64,000 bases of DNA from Rhodococcus rhodochrous (GCF_014854695.1 NZ_CP027557.1:5310891-5374890); one strand, 5' to 3'. Counted from the first letter of the stretch, positions 1-10,186 are shown. Numbers and translations: made by a program. The notes: generated from the sequence alone by a model not told the origin.

Positions 1-48
1 GGCGATCGGCGGGACAGAAAAGCCATGCGGGGCCGGGGAGTTCCCAGG

Positions 49-543
49 TCATGTCGTGGGCCTCTTCTGGACGAGGGTCTTGCGCACGGCGACGGCGACG
101 ACATCGCCGTGCTGGTTGCGACCGGTGTGCTCGAGGGTGACGATGCCCTCCCCCGGCCGGCTCTTCGACTCGCGCTTGTCGACGATCTTCGTCTCGGCGT
201 AGAGCGTGTCGCCGTGGAAGAGCGGCTTGGGGAAGGAGATCTCGGAGAATCCGAGGTTCGCGACGATCGTGCCCTGCGTGAGCTGGGCGACCGACAGTCC
301 CACGATCGTCGAGAGCGTGAACATCGAATTGACCAGACGCTCACCGAAACTGGTCTCGGCGGCGTAGGCGGCGTCGAGGTGCAGCGCCTGCGTGTTCATC
401 GTCTGCGTCGTGAACAGCGTGTTGTCGGCCTCGGTGATCGTGCGGCCGGGGCGGTGCTCGTAGATCGCGCCGAGTTCGAATTCCTCGAACCACAGGCCGC
501 GCTGGACGATCCGCTTCTCCACGGTGGTGTCGGTTTCGCTCAC
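49..543 (-). CDS. MaoC-family hydratase of a branched-chain acyl-CoA operon
   Basis: 164-aa single hot-dog-fold protein of the MaoC/(R)-hydratase family, expected to hydrate an enoyl-CoA. It has the N-terminal 'GLWFEEFELGAIYEHRPGRTIT' type opening and the 'TEADNTLFT' hydratase region. It is the last complete gene of a leftward operon; its start overlaps the stop of the acyl-CoA dehydrogenase by 4 bp, so the two are translationally coupled. Gene order matches mycobacterial Rv2502c-Rv2499c (accD1-accA1-fadE19-maoC), where the homologue sits in leucine/isovalerate degradation. The exact substrate is inferred from context only. Confidence 0.85.
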   Translation of the reverse strand: MSETDTTVEKRIVQRGLWFEEFELGAIYEHRPGRTITEADNTLFTTQTMNTQALHLDAAYAAETSFGERLVNSMFTLSTIVGLSVAQLTQGTIVANLGFSEISFPKPLFHGDTLYAETKIVDKRESKSRPGEGIVTLEHTGRNQHGDVVAVAVRKTLVQKRPTT

Positions 544-1703
544 AGTCCCAGCTCCCGTCCGATGAGCATGAGCTGCACCTCGGTGGTGCCCTCACCGATC
601 TCGAGGATCTTGCTGTCGCGGTAGTGGCGCGCCACGGCGTATTCGTTCATGAAGCCGTAGCCGCCGTGGATCTGCGTCGCGTCACGCGCGTTGTCCATCG
701 CGGCCTCGGACGCGACGAGCTTGGCGACCGCGGCCTGCTTCTTGAACGGCTTGCCGGCGAGCATCGCGGCGGCGGCGTCGTAGTAGGCGGTGCGTGCTGC
801 GTGCGCACGTGCCTCCATGCGGGCGATCTTGAAGGCGATGGCCTGGTTGTTGCCGATCGGGCTGCCGAATGCCTCGCGTTCCTTGGCGTACTTCACCGAT
901 TCGTCGACGCAGCCCTGCGCGGCGCCGGTCGACAGCGCGGCGATCGCGATGCGGCCCTCGTCGAGGATGCGCAGGAAGTTGGCGTAGCCGCGGCCCCGCT
1001 CGCCGAGGAGGTTCTCCTCGGGCACCCGCACGTCGGCGAAGGTGAGCGGATGTGTGTCGGAGGCGTTCCAGCCGACCTTGTTGTAGGCGGGTTCGGCGGT
1101 GAAGCCCGGCGTGGAGGTCGGCACGAGGATCGTGGAGATCTCCTTCTTGCCGTTCTCCCGCACACCGGTGACGGCGGTGACGGTCACCAGCGAGGTGATG
1201 TCGGTGCCGGAGTTGGTGATGAACTGCTTGTTGCCGTTGATGATCCACTCGCCGTTCTCGAGCTTGGCGGTGGTCTTCGTGCCTCCGGCGTCGCTGCCCG
1301 CACCCGGCTCGGTGAGACCGAAGGCGGCGAGGTTGCGACCGCTCGCGAGCTGCGGCAGCCACTCCTGTTTCTGCTTCTCGTTGCCGAAGCGGTAGATCGG
1401 CATCGCACCGAGCGAGACACCGGCCTCGAGGGTGATGGCGACGGACTGGTCGACCTTGCCGAGTTCCTCGAGTGCGAGGCACAGCGCGAAGTAGTCGCCG
1501 CCCATGCCGCCGTATTCCTCGGGGAACGGCAGGCCGAACAGGCCCATCTCGGCCATGCCCTGCACGACCTCGTAGGGGAACGAATGCTCGGCATCGTGCT
1601 TGGCCGCGACCGGCGCGACCACCGTGCGGGCGAAGTCCGCGACGGTCTTGCGCAGCTGCTCGTACTCGTCGGGAAGTTGGCCGGTGGCCAGGTATTCCGT
1701 CAT
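540..1703 (-). CDS. fadE19: acyl-CoA dehydrogenase (isovaleryl-CoA/FadE19 type)
   Basis: 387-aa FAD-dependent acyl-CoA dehydrogenase, full length for the family. The FAD-binding signature is visible as '[14 protein letters not shown]' near residue 130, and the catalytic base region as 'GEGTTEVQ' near the C-terminus (Glu about 371). It should introduce the alpha,beta double bond in a short branched acyl-CoA such as isovaleryl-CoA, feeding the carboxylase encoded upstream. It overlaps the upstream carboxylase alpha gene by 4 bp and the downstream maoC by 4 bp. The symbol follows the mycobacterial synteny; substrate specificity is not proven by sequence. Confidence 0.88.
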   Translation of the reverse strand: MTEYLATGQLPDEYEQLRKTVADFARTVVAPVAAKHDAEHSFPYEVVQGMAEMGLFGLPFPEEYGGMGGDYFALCLALEELGKVDQSVAITLEAGVSLGAMPIYRFGNEKQKQEWLPQLASGRNLAAFGLTEPGAGSDAGGTKTTAKLENGEWIINGNKQFITNSGTDITSLVTVTAVTGVRENGKKEISTILVPTSTPGFTAEPAYNKVGWNASDTHPLTFADVRVPEENLLGERGRGYANFLRILDEGRIAIAALSTGAAQGCVDESVKYAKEREAFGSPIGNNQAIAFKIARMEARAHAARTAYYDAAAAMLAGKPFKKQAAVAKLVASEAAMDNARDATQIHGGYGFMNEYAVARHYRDSKILEIGEGTTEVQLMLIGRELGL

Positions 1704-3706
1704 GACTGTGCCTCTTCCGTGTCGGCGTGCGGGGTGACCCGCGCGAGAAGTTGATCGACCTTGACCTGCTCACCGGCGGCCGCGAACAGTTCGACGGTGC
1801 CGTCGATGGGGGCGGTGAGCGAATGTTCCATCTTCATGGCCTCGACGACGACGAGCGTCTGCCCGGCCGTGACGGTGTCGCCGGATGCGACGGACACCGC
1901 GATGACGGCGCCGGGCATCGGGCTGGTGATGTCGGCGTCGCCGGCGTGCGCGTCGTCGCCGCGCACCGATGCCTCGCGCACCTCGCGGACGGCGACGCTG
2001 CCGTGGCCGTCGGAAAGCCAGACCACACCGTCGGATTCGCCGACGCGGTAGCTGTGACGCCGGCCGTCGAGCACGACCGCCAGATCGGAGCCGTGCAGCA
2101 CGGCGCTGAACCGGTAGGTCTCGCCGTCCTCGACCTCGGCGACACCGGCCGCCGGGGTTCCGGTCAGGCGCACGTGTGCGGTGCGGTCGCCGGAGGTGAG
2201 CCGCGACGTGACGGGGCGGTGGGCACCGACGCGCCATCCGTCGGGCACGGCCCACGGATCGGTGGTGTCGCCCGCCCAGCGGTCGAGCCACCGCAGGATC
2301 GCCGCGGCGACGAGCGTGGAATCGGCGGTCGTGGGGGCGGTGTAGTCGCCGACCCGGCGGTCGAGGAGTCCGGTGTCGAGCGCACCGGCCACGACGTCGT
2401 CGTCGGCGAGCAGGAACCGCACGAAGTCGACGTTGGTGACGACGCCGAGCACGGCGGTCTGTGCGAGCGCCCGGTCGAGGCGTCGCAGCGCTCCGGCGCG
2501 GTCGTCGGCGTGGGCGATGACCTTGGCGAGCATCGGGTCGTAGTCGCTGCCGACCACGGTGCCGGCGCGGATGCCGGAGTCGACGCGCACGCCGGGACCG
2601 GTGGGTTCGACGACGTCGGCGATCTCACCGCCGGTCGGGAGGAAGCCGCGGGCCGGATCCTCGGCGTAGACGCGGGCCTCGATCGCGTGGCCGGTGAGGG
2701 TGATGTCGTCCTGGGTGAAGCCGAGCGGCTCGCCGGCGGCGATGCGCACCTGCCACTCGACGAGATCGAGGCCGGTGACCATCTCGGTGACCGGATGCTC
2801 GACCTGCAGTCGGGTGTTCATCTCCATGAAGAAGAACTCGTCGGGCTTGTCGGCTGAGACGATGAACTCGACGGTGCCGGCGCCGGTGTAGTCGACGCTG
2901 CGCGCGGTGTTGCACGCGGCCTCACCGATGCGGGCGCGGGTGGCCTCGTCGAGCAGCGGCGAAGGTGCTTCCTCGATGACCTTCTGGTGCCGTCGCTGGA
3001 GGCTGCACTCGCGCTCGCCGAGGTGGACGACGTTGCCGTGCGCATCCGCGAGGACCTGGACCTCGATGTGCCGGGGGCGCTGCACGAACCGTTCGAGGAA
3101 GAGGGTGTCGTCGCCGAACGCCGACGCCGCTTCGCGACGGGCGGATTCGAGCGCGGCGGGCAGATCCTTCGGGTCCTCGACGAGGCGCATGCCCTTGCCG
3201 CCACCACCGGCGGAGGGCTTGACGAGCACGGGATAGCCGACTTCCTCGGCGCCCGCGATCAGTTCGTCGTCGCTCAGTCCGGGCCGGGAGATGCCGGGCA
3301 CGACGGGAACGCCGAACTCCGACACCGCGGCCTTGGCGGTGATCTTGTCGCCCATGGTCTCGATCGCGTGGGCGGACGGGCCGAGGAAGGCGATACCGGC
3401 GGTGGCGCATGCGGCGGCGAAAGCCGAGTTCTCCGAGAGGAATCCGTAGCCGGGGTGGATGCCCTGCGCGCCGGTGGCGAGCGCCGCGTCGATGACCTTG
3501 TCGATCACCAGGTAGCTCTCGCGCGCCGCCGCGGGTCCGAGCAGCACCGCGGTGTCGGCCTCCTGCACGTGGCGGGCGTCGCGGTCGGCCTCGCTGAACA
3601 CGGCGACCGAGCGGATGCCCATCGCCTTCAGGGTGCGGATGACGCGCACCGCGATCTCGCCGCGGTTGGCGACCAACACCGTGTCGATCCGAGTCGTATC
3701 AGTCAT
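1700..3706 (-). CDS. accA1: acyl-CoA carboxylase alpha subunit (biotin carboxylase + BCCP)
   Basis: 668-aa biotin-dependent carboxylase alpha chain. The N-terminal biotin carboxylase domain begins '[16 protein letters not shown]', followed by the ATP-grasp core ('[11 protein letters not shown]', '[15 protein letters not shown]'). The C-terminal biotinyl domain has the 'EAMKMEH' biotin-lysine motif near residue 624. A longer reading frame extends upstream, but the ATG at 3706 is chosen because homology begins there and it lies 8 bp past the accD1 stop. It partners with the adjacent beta subunit. By synteny with mycobacterial accA1-accD1 this is the 3-methylcrotonyl-CoA carboxylase of leucine catabolism. 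Confidence 0.9.
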   Translation of the reverse strand: MTDTTRIDTVLVANRGEIAVRVIRTLKAMGIRSVAVFSEADRDARHVQEADTAVLLGPAAARESYLVIDKVIDAALATGAQGIHPGYGFLSENSAFAAACATAGIAFLGPSAHAIETMGDKITAKAAVSEFGVPVVPGISRPGLSDDELIAGAEEVGYPVLVKPSAGGGGKGMRLVEDPKDLPAALESARREAASAFGDDTLFLERFVQRPRHIEVQVLADAHGNVVHLGERECSLQRRHQKVIEEAPSPLLDEATRARIGEAACNTARSVDYTGAGTVEFIVSADKPDEFFFMEMNTRLQVEHPVTEMVTGLDLVEWQVRIAAGEPLGFTQDDITLTGHAIEARVYAEDPARGFLPTGGEIADVVEPTGPGVRVDSGIRAGTVVGSDYDPMLAKVIAHADDRAGALRRLDRALAQTAVLGVVTNVDFVRFLLADDDVVAGALDTGLLDRRVGDYTAPTTADSTLVAAAILRWLDRWAGDTTDPWAVPDGWRVGAHRPVTSRLTSGDRTAHVRLTGTPAAGVAEVEDGETYRFSAVLHGSDLAVVLDGRRHSYRVGESDGVVWLSDGHGSVAVREVREASVRGDDAHAGDADITSPMPGAVIAVSVASGDTVTAGQTLVVVEAMKMEHSLTAPIDGTVELFAAAGEQVKVDQLLARVTPHADTEEAQS

Positions 3707-3714
3707 GGGTGCAC

Positions 3715-5310
3715 TCACATCCGGAAGACGCCGTAGGAGACCGGCTCGAGCGGGGCGTTGGCGCACACCGACAGTGCCAGTCCGAGAACTTTTCTGGTGT
3801 CTGCGGGATCGATGATGCCGTCGTCCCACAGGCGCGCGGTCGAGTAGTAGGGGTTGCCCTGCTCCTCGTACTGGGCGCGGATCGGAGCCTTGAACTCCTC
3901 CTCCTGCTCGGCCGTCCAGGGCTTACCCGAGGCGTCGAGCTGGTCGGAGCGCACCGTGGCCAGCACCGAGGCGGCCTGCTCGCCACCCATGACGGAGATG
4001 CGGGCGTTGGGCCACATCCACAGGAAGCGAGGCGAATACGCGCGACCGCACATCGAGTAGTTGCCGGCGCCGTACGAGCCGCCGATGACGACGGTCAGCT
4101 TCGGCACCCGCGCGCACGCGACCGCGGTGACCATCTTCGCGCCGTGCTTGGCGATGCCGCCGGCCTCGTAGTCGCGGCCGACCATGAAGCCGGAGATGTT
4201 CTGCAGGAACACCAGCGGGATCGAACGCTTGTCGCACAGTTCGATGAAATGCGCTCCCTTGACGGCGGATTCGCCGAAGAGCACGCCGTTGTTCGCGATG
4301 ATGCCGACCGGGTGACCGTGGATGCGCGCGAAGCCGGTGACGAGCGTTTTGCCGTATTCGGCCTTGAACTCGTGGAAGCTGGATCCGTCGACCACACGGT
4401 CGATGACCTCGTGCACGTCGTAGGGGATGCGCGAGTCGGTGGGCACCACGTCGTACAGCTCGGTGGGGTCGGCCTCGGGCGGGGTGGTGGGTTCGACGTC
4501 CCACGGGCGCGGGGTGCGCGGACCGAAGGTGGAGACGATGTCGCGCACGATGCGCAGCGCGTCGCGGTCGTCCTCGGCCAGGTGGTCGGTGACGCCGGAG
4601 ACCTTCGAGTGCAGGTCGCCGCCACCGAGTTCCTCTGCGGTGACGACCTCGCCGGTCGCGGCCTTCACCAGCGGCGGGCCACCGAGGAAGATGGTGCCCT
4701 GGTTGCGGACGATGACGGCCTCGTCGCTCATGGCGGGGACGTAGGCGCCGCCGGCGGTGCACGAGCCCATGACCGCGGCGATCTGCGGAATCCCCTTGGC
4801 GCTCATGGTGGCCTGGTTGTAGAAGATGCGGCCGAAATGCTCGCGGTCGGGGAAGACCTCGTCCTGCCGCGGCAGGAAGGCGCCGCCGGAGTCGACGAGG
4901 TACAGGCACGGCAGGTTGTTCTGCAGCGCGACTTCCTGCGCCCGCAGATGCTTCTTGACCGTGATCGGGTAGTAGGTGCCGCCCTTGACGGTGGCGTCGT
5001 TCGCGACGATCACGCACTCGCGGCCGGCGACGCGGCCGATGCCGGCGATCATGCCGGCGCCGGGGCACTCGTCGTCGTACATGCCGTCGGCGGCGAGGGG
5101 CGACAGTTCGAGGAACGGGCTGCCCGTGTCGAGCAGTTCGTCGACGCGGTCGCGGGGAAGCAGCTTGCCGCGCGCGACATGCCGCTCCCGGGCTTTCTCG
5201 CTGCCGCCCAGTGCTGCGGCAGCGAGCTTGTCTCGGAGCTCTCCGACCAGCTGTTCATGCTGGTCGCGGCTGGTTGTCGAGGCCGTCTCAGCGGTTGTCA
5301 CGCACACCAT
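3715..5310 (-). CDS. accD1: acyl-CoA carboxylase beta subunit (methylcrotonyl-CoA carboxylase type)
   Basis: 531-aa carboxyltransferase with both crotonase-like halves. Oxyanion-hole Gly pairs are visible in '[16 protein letters not shown]' (N-terminal half) and '[16 protein letters not shown]' (C-terminal half). '[18 protein letters not shown]' is typical of methylcrotonyl-CoA carboxylase beta chains. It is the first gene of the leftward operon and faces a TetR regulator across an 89-bp divergent promoter. The start is ambiguous: ATG at 5310 or in-frame GTG codons at 5307 and 5301, with homology beginning a few residues later. Confidence 0.9.
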   Translation of the reverse strand: MVCVTTAETASTTSRDQHEQLVGELRDKLAAAALGGSEKARERHVARGKLLPRDRVDELLDTGSPFLELSPLAADGMYDDECPGAGMIAGIGRVAGRECVIVANDATVKGGTYYPITVKKHLRAQEVALQNNLPCLYLVDSGGAFLPRQDEVFPDREHFGRIFYNQATMSAKGIPQIAAVMGSCTAGGAYVPAMSDEAVIVRNQGTIFLGGPPLVKAATGEVVTAEELGGGDLHSKVSGVTDHLAEDDRDALRIVRDIVSTFGPRTPRPWDVEPTTPPEADPTELYDVVPTDSRIPYDVHEVIDRVVDGSSFHEFKAEYGKTLVTGFARIHGHPVGIIANNGVLFGESAVKGAHFIELCDKRSIPLVFLQNISGFMVGRDYEAGGIAKHGAKMVTAVACARVPKLTVVIGGSYGAGNYSMCGRAYSPRFLWMWPNARISVMGGEQAASVLATVRSDQLDASGKPWTAEQEEEFKAPIRAQYEEQGNPYYSTARLWDDGIIDPADTRKVLGLALSVCANAPLEPVSYGVFRM

Positions 5311-5348
5311 CCTCGGTAGATCGACTAATCGCCATTAACTGAAATCTA

Positions 5349-5366
5349 GGTTAGTTATGATTAACC
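5349..5366. promoter_or_regulatory. candidate TetR operator between accD1 and its regulator
   Basis: The imperfect palindrome GGTTAGTTATGATTAACC has 5-bp perfect outer arms (GGTTA/TAACC) and most inner positions symmetric. It lies in the AT-rich 89-bp gap between accD1 and the divergent tetR gene. A second partial arm pair (TAACT at 5336, AGTTA at 5353) overlaps it. Position and symmetry suggest the binding site of the neighbouring TetR protein; binding is inferred. Confidence 0.5.
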
Positions 5367-5399
5367 GAGTTGTCCAGACCACACCGAGCGGAGATTTTC

Positions 5400-6059
5400 A
5401 TGACCGAGTCCGCGATCGACGTCTCGACCGCATCGGGACGCCCGACGCGGCGTAGCCTCGCCAAGGCGGAACGCCGACGGGACCTCCTGCGTGCCGCGGC
5501 GCACCTGATCGCCGAACGCGGATTCCCCGGGGTCCGCCTCGAGGATCTCGGTGCGGCCGTGGGGATCAGCGGACCCGCCGTGTATCGGCACTTCCCCAAC
5601 AAGGACGCCCTGCTCGTCGAGATCCTCGTCGAGATCAGCCGCCGCCTCCTCGCAGGTGGCACGCAGGTCGCCGAGACGACGCCCGACCCGCGCGACGCCC
5701 TCGAGGGGCTGGTCGACTTCCATCTCGACTTCGCGCTGGGCGAGCCCGATCTCATCCGCGTGCAGGACCGCGAGTTCACGTCCCTCCCCGACGAGGGGCA
5801 GCGGGAGGTGAGGGTGACCCAGCGGCGCTACGTCGAGATCTGGGTCGACGTCCTGCGCCGCATCGACCCCGCACTGCCCGAATCCGACGCGCGCACGATG
5901 GCGCACGCGACCTTCGGACTCATCAACTCGACACCGCACAGTGCCGACCCGCGTTCCCCCGAAGGCACCCGCGCGGTGCTGCGACGCATGGCACTGGCAG
6001 CTCTCGCCACGACCCCCTCGGCTCTCGCGGCAGAGCCGGCACGAACGGAGACCGCATGA
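5400..6059 (+). CDS. TetR/AcrR family regulator of the leucine-catabolic operon
   Basis: 219-aa TetR protein. The N-terminal HTH spans about residues 20-75 ('LLRAAAHLIAERGFPGVRLEDLGAAVGISGPAVYRHF', shown here in part: 'GISGPAVYRHFPNKDALL'). The C-terminal ligand domain is of the type found beside accD1 in mycobacteria (compare Rv2506). The ATG at 5400 is preferred over an upstream in-frame start at 5370 because homology begins just after it. It is divergent from accD1 and overlaps the downstream thioesterase by 4 bp. Likely a repressor responding to an acyl-CoA or branched-chain intermediate (inference). Confidence 0.82.
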   Translation: MTESAIDVSTASGRPTRRSLAKAERRRDLLRAAAHLIAERGFPGVRLEDLGAAVGISGPAVYRHFPNKDALLVEILVEISRRLLAGGTQVAETTPDPRDALEGLVDFHLDFALGEPDLIRVQDREFTSLPDEGQREVRVTQRRYVEIWVDVLRRIDPALPESDARTMAHATFGLINSTPHSADPRSPEGTRAVLRRMALAALATTPSALAAEPARTETA

Positions 6060-6826
6060 GCTACTTCGAACGACTCGGCCCGACCTCCTTCCGCGCCACC
6101 GAACACGTCGGTGGGGCGTGGAACGAGGCGGAGCAGCACATCGCGCCCGCCCTCGGGCTGATCGCCCACGTCGTCGAATGCGACCGCGACGCGCGGCGCG
6201 ACGACGACCTCGCGATCGGACGCCTGTCGTACGACATCCTCGGCACCGTGCCCGTCGGTCCCGTCGTCACGACCGTCGAGGTCCTGCGGCCCGGACGCAC
6301 CATCGAACTCGTGGAAGCGACACTCGCCTACGACGGGCGCGCGATCGTGCGTGCGCGCGCGTGGCTGATGCAGACCGGCCCCACCGCGGAGATCGCCGGC
6401 ACCACGCTGCAGCCGATCCCGTCGCCCGAGGACTGCGAACCCTGGGACCCGACGACGCTGTGGCCGGGAGGATTCATCGACTCGGTGGAGGTGCGTCGCG
6501 TCTCGACCGCACCCGGACGGGCCTCGTTCTGGGTGCGTACCGATCTTCCGCTCGTGGAGGGCGAGAAGGTCAGCGATCTCGCCGCCACGGCCGGCCTGTT
6601 CGACATCGCCAACGGCATGGCGGTGCGTGCCGATCCGAGGACGGTCGCCTTCCCCAACCTCGATCTGACCGTGCACCTGTTCGCCGAACCCCGCGGTGAA
6701 TGGGTCGGCTTCGATACGTCGGTCTCGTTCGGCGCCGACGGCATCGGCCTGACGAGCACGGTGCTGCACGATGCGACCGGCCCGATCGGCACGATGTCCC
6801 AGATCCTCACGGTGCGGCCGATCTGA
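6056..6826 (+). CDS. acyl-CoA thioesterase-like protein (double hot-dog)
   Basis: 256-aa protein resembling the thioesterase family proteins of actinobacteria (TesB-like double hot-dog fold). The N-terminal half contains 'IGRLSYDILGTVPVGPVVTTVEVLRPGRTI' and the C-terminal half 'RADPRTVAFPNLDLTVHLF...GFDTSVSFG'. These correspond to the two hot-dog repeats, the second with a catalytic-type Asn/Asp-Leu region. It is translationally coupled to the tetR gene (ATGA overlap), so it is probably co-regulated with acyl-CoA breakdown. Substrate unknown. Confidence 0.72.
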   Translation: MSYFERLGPTSFRATEHVGGAWNEAEQHIAPALGLIAHVVECDRDARRDDDLAIGRLSYDILGTVPVGPVVTTVEVLRPGRTIELVEATLAYDGRAIVRARAWLMQTGPTAEIAGTTLQPIPSPEDCEPWDPTTLWPGGFIDSVEVRRVSTAPGRASFWVRTDLPLVEGEKVSDLAATAGLFDIANGMAVRADPRTVAFPNLDLTVHLFAEPRGEWVGFDTSVSFGADGIGLTSTVLHDATGPIGTMSQILTVRPI

Positions 6827-6854
6827 GCGGCCGCACCGGTCCGGAGGTCTCGGA

Positions 6855-6918
6855 GTCCGGTGACCTCGAGGTTCGGTGACCTCGGGGTGCGGCGCCCTCG
6901 GGGTTCGGTGGCCTCAGC
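6855..6918. repeat. four-copy imperfect 16-bp tandem repeat
   Basis: Four contiguous 16-bp units (6855, 6871, 6887, 6903) with consensus GTTCGGTGACCTCGGG fill the gap between the convergent thioesterase and LLM genes. The last unit supplies the LLM stop codon. Units differ at 2-4 positions. There is no stem-loop of terminator type here. It is likely a local slippage array. Confidence 0.8.
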
Positions 6919-7786
6919 TCAGCAGCGCGGACGCGAGCTGCCGGTAGCCCTCGCTCGGGAAGGTGAACGGATCCGCGGTGAGCACCTGGATGGCCACCTC
7001 GTCGGCACCGGCGGCGTAGTGCTTCTCGATGCCGGCGACGACGCTGTCGAGATCACCCCACGGGATGAGCACGTCCATCAAGGCGTCGCTGCCACCGTCG
7101 GCGAGGTCCTCGTCGGTGTACCCGAGACGACGCAGGTTGTTCGAGTAGTTCGGCAGCGCGAGATAACCGCGCATGTACTCGCGGGCGATGCCGCGCGCGA
7201 CGGTCTCGTCGGTTTCGAGGACGACGGCCACCTCGGGCGCGAGCAACGGCTCCGAGCCGAGGGCCTCACGCGCGACCGCCGTGTGCTCGGGCGGAACGAA
7301 GTACGGATGGGCTCCTGCCGCGCGCTCGGCGGACAGCTTCAGCATGCGCGGGCCGAGCGCCGCGAGGACCCTACGATCGGTGGGCACCGGCGTCGACGCC
7401 GCATCGAGACCGTCGAGGTACTCGACCATCCGGCTGTAGGGCTTGGTGTAGCTGGTGTTCTCCCGCGCGTCGACGACGGGAGCGTGACTCGTTCCGACTC
7501 CCAGCAGGAAACGACCGGGATACCGCGACTCCAGATCGGCGACCGCAGCGGCCGTGGTCTCCGGGTCGGCGTGCCAGATGCTGATGATGCCGCTCGCCAG
7601 CTCGAGCGTCGTCGTCGCCGCGAGCAGTTCCCCGTAGACGGACGGGAAACCGTCCCGGAATCCGCCGGACGTCCACAACCGGGAGTACCCGAGCTCCTCC
7701 AGTTCGCGGGCAGCGCCGAGCGCCTGCTCGCGAACCTTCCGACCGAGCCAGAACGCGCCACCCCACACACTCACTCGTCGTGTCAT
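6914..7786 (-). CDS. LLM-class F420-dependent oxidoreductase
   Basis: 290-aa luciferase-like monooxygenase-fold protein. It opens with 'RRVSVWGGAFWLGRKVREQALGAARELEELGYSRLW' and continues with 'LELASGIISIWHADPETTAAA' and 'GRFLLGVGTSHAPVVD', typical of the actinobacterial F420-dependent TIGR03620-like subfamily. The ATG at 7786 is chosen because the upstream extension has no homology. It probably uses F420H2; the substrate is unknown. It is convergent to the thioesterase and divergent from the histidine kinase across a 264-bp gap in which no regulatory motif was recognised. Confidence 0.8.
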   Translation of the reverse strand: MTRRVSVWGGAFWLGRKVREQALGAARELEELGYSRLWTSGGFRDGFPSVYGELLAATTTLELASGIISIWHADPETTAAAVADLESRYPGRFLLGVGTSHAPVVDARENTSYTKPYSRMVEYLDGLDAASTPVPTDRRVLAALGPRMLKLSAERAAGAHPYFVPPEHTAVAREALGSEPLLAPEVAVVLETDETVARGIAREYMRGYLALPNYSNNLRRLGYTDEDLADGGSDALMDVLIPWGDLDSVVAGIEKHYAAGADEVAIQVLTADPFTFPSEGYRQLASALLS

Positions 7787-8050
7787 GCGACCGACCCTAG
7801 TCGCGTTCCGGCACTCGGTGCAGCCGCTTCGGCCCGTGGCCGGATCGGGACGGCTCCACCGGTCGGCTACAGTTCGCATTCGGGTTCAACAGACAGCCCG
7901 ACCATACGTGTGTTCGCAGACCGACAGGTCCGGGACCGCACCGCCGTCGGGATTCGTCGCCCGTAGGCGCGAATCGGGCACGGACCGGGAAGCTGGGGTG
8001 GATGTGATCGGTTTCGTGCGTTCCGCCGAAGTCGGAGCGACGGTGCAGCG

Positions 8051-9691
8051 ATGAGGGATCCTTCGGTTCCCGAACCGCGTATCGAGCGCATCTCCTCGCG
8101 GCTGGCCGTGCAGAGCTGGTTCCAGTTGGCGTTCGCGCTCCTCGCGGTGTTCGCCGTCGTCGGTTCGATCGTGGGCGGGATCTTCATCCAGCGCACCGTG
8201 CAGATCACCGACGAGGTGACCGAGCGGATCCAGCCGGCGATGACGCAGGCCTTCAACTTGCAGACCGCTCTGCTCGATCAACAGACCGCGGTCCGCGGGT
8301 ACGCGCTCACGACCGAACCCGTCTTCCTCGGGCCGTACCGTGCGGGTCAGGAGAACCAGCAGGTCGCGCTCGATCGTCTTCGCGTGCTCCTCGCCGGGCA
8401 TCCGGATCTGCTCGCCGACATCGACACGATCGAGGCCGCCGCTGCGCAGTGGCGGACGCAGTACGCAGAGCCGATCATCGAGACCGTCGTTCCCGGGGAG
8501 CCTCGTCCCGTCGATCCGGCCCTGGCCGAGCAGGACCGGCTGGCCTTCGGTGAGATCCGGTCGATGTTCGCCCAGGAGAACAACGCTCTCTCCGATGTCC
8601 TGGCGGAGGACCTCGACGAACTCGCGGAGTCCCGCACCATCCGCAATTCGGTGTTGATCGCGATGGTGATCACGTTCATCCTCACCGGTCTCGCCACGGT
8701 GGTTCTCGTCCACAACCTCGTCGCCGTGCCGCTCGCAAGGCTTCGCCGGGCCAGCCGCCGGGTCGCGCTGGAGGAGAACTTCTACCAGCACATCTACCCC
8801 CAGGGACCGAAGGACATCCGGGCACTCGCCCTCGATGTCGAGACGATGCGCGGTCGTATCGCGGACGCGTTGGCGGACTCCCGGAAGCAGCAGACCCTGC
8901 TCGCGAAACAGACCGAGGATCTCGATTCCCAGGCCGAGGAACTCCGCCGCTCGAACACCGAACTCGAGCAGTTCGCCTACGTCGCATCGCACGACCTGCA
9001 GGAACCGCTGCGGAAGGTCGCGTCCTTCTGCCAGTTGCTCGAGAAGCGGTACGGCGACGTCCTCGATGATCGGGGACGGCAGTACGTGGAGTATGCCGTC
9101 GACGGCGCGAAGCGGATGCAGGTGCTGATCAGCGATCTGCTCGCCTTCTCCCGGGTCGGACGCGTTCACGACGCCTACGTCCGGGTCGACCTCGGCCGAC
9201 CGCTCGAGAAGGCGTTGTTCAACCTCTCTGCCTCCATCGAGGAGTCACAGGCGCAGATCGAACGCCCCGACGACCTCCCCGAGCTCACCGGCGACCCCAC
9301 TCTGCTGACGATGCTGTGGCAGAACCTGGTCGGCAACGCCATCAAGTTCCAACATCCCGATCGCACCCCGGTGATCAGGATCGAGTGCGAAAAAGTCGAG
9401 GACGAGTCGGACGGTCCGCAGTGGCACTTCTGCGTCACCGACAACGGCATCGGGATCGACAGCGAGTACGCCGAGAAGGTGTTCGTCATCTTCCAGCGGC
9501 TGCATCCTCGCGACGATTACCAGGGCACCGGTATCGGACTGGCGCTGTGCAAGAAAATCGTCGAGTATCACGCGGGAAGAATCTGGATCGACACCGAGTA
9601 CGGCGATACTCATACCGAGGGCACTCGAATCTGCTTCACCCTCGGAACCGCATCACGCCCCGTCGAGCAGAAGCAGGGGACCACGGCCTGA
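8051..9691 (+). CDS. membrane sensor histidine kinase with CHASE3 and HAMP domains
   Basis: 546 aa. TM1 at about residues 24-48, an extracytoplasmic CHASE3 domain ('LLDQQTAVRGYALTTE'), TM2 at about 197-222, HAMP, a coiled coil, and HisKA with phospho-acceptor His314 in 'YVASHDLQEPLRKV'. The HATPase domain has the N box 'LVGNAIKF', G1 'DNGIGID' and G2 'GTGIGLAL'. This matches phytochrome-type kinases without a PAS/GAF sensor. It is followed after 11 bp by a single-domain response regulator, its probable partner. The signal is unknown. Confidence 0.9.
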   Translation: MRDPSVPEPRIERISSRLAVQSWFQLAFALLAVFAVVGSIVGGIFIQRTVQITDEVTERIQPAMTQAFNLQTALLDQQTAVRGYALTTEPVFLGPYRAGQENQQVALDRLRVLLAGHPDLLADIDTIEAAAAQWRTQYAEPIIETVVPGEPRPVDPALAEQDRLAFGEIRSMFAQENNALSDVLAEDLDELAESRTIRNSVLIAMVITFILTGLATVVLVHNLVAVPLARLRRASRRVALEENFYQHIYPQGPKDIRALALDVETMRGRIADALADSRKQQTLLAKQTEDLDSQAEELRRSNTELEQFAYVASHDLQEPLRKVASFCQLLEKRYGDVLDDRGRQYVEYAVDGAKRMQVLISDLLAFSRVGRVHDAYVRVDLGRPLEKALFNLSASIEESQAQIERPDDLPELTGDPTLLTMLWQNLVGNAIKFQHPDRTPVIRIECEKVEDESDGPQWHFCVTDNGIGIDSEYAEKVFVIFQRLHPRDDYQGTGIGLALCKKIVEYHAGRIWIDTEYGDTHTEGTRICFTLGTASRPVEQKQGTTA

Positions 9692-9702
9692 GGAGCACGA
9701 TC

Positions 9703-10152
9703 GTGACATATCCCCCTGCCCGACCGGTGGACGTCCTGTTGGTCGAGGACGATCCCGGCGACGAGCTGATGACCCGTGAAGCATTCGAGGACAACAAGAT
9801 CGGCAACGCCCTCCACGTCGTCCGCGACGGGGCGGAAGCACTCGACTTCCTGTACCGCCGGGGCGACCACGAGGGCGCGCCGCGCCCGGATCTGATCCTG
9901 CTCGATCTGAACCTGCCGAAGTACGACGGCCGGCAGGTGCTGACGAAGATCAAGTCCGATCCGGAACTGTCCGACATCCCGATCGTGGTGCTCACGACCT
10001 CGTCGGCCGAGGAGGACATTCTCCGCAGCTACAAGCTGCACGCCAACGCGTACGTCACCAAGCCGGTCGATCTCGACCAGTTCATCGGTGCCGTGAAGCA
10101 GATCGACGAATTCTTCGTGCAGGTCGTGCGGCTACCGCGTCGCGGACGCTGA
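9703..10152 (+). CDS. single-domain response regulator (Rcp1-like)
   Basis: 149-aa CheY-like receiver with no output domain. It shows acidic 'LLVEDDPGDELMTREAF', phospho-acceptor Asp68 in 'ILLDLNLPKYDG', the conserved Thr in 'VVLTTSS' and Lys in 'AYVTKPVDL'. The 'LP+YDGRQVL' form matches cyanobacterial Rcp1/phytochrome-partner regulators. The start is the GTG at 9703, just downstream of 'GAGGAG'. It probably relays the phosphate from the adjacent CHASE3 kinase to an unlinked target. Confidence 0.88.
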   Translation: MTYPPARPVDVLLVEDDPGDELMTREAFEDNKIGNALHVVRDGAEALDFLYRRGDHEGAPRPDLILLDLNLPKYDGRQVLTKIKSDPELSDIPIVVLTTSSAEEDILRSYKLHANAYVTKPVDLDQFIGAVKQIDEFFVQVVRLPRRGR

Positions 10153-10186
10153 CGAGAAGCTCCGCGGCGCGGCTCCGGCCGAACCG

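Noticed and set aside
1-48. Possible ATG (24-26, minus strand) for a next gene, expected by synteny to be citE-like
   Set aside because: Only eight codons are visible, with no ribosome-binding site and no recognisable CitE N-terminus, so it cannot be supported.
3709-5319. Long open frame opposite accD1, and similar frames opposite dnaB (45364-48735), the STAND gene (55463-57811) and ponA1
   Set aside because: These are antisense shadows typical of high-GC DNA: Arg/Gly/Asp-rich composition, no motifs, and complete overlap with well-recognised genes.
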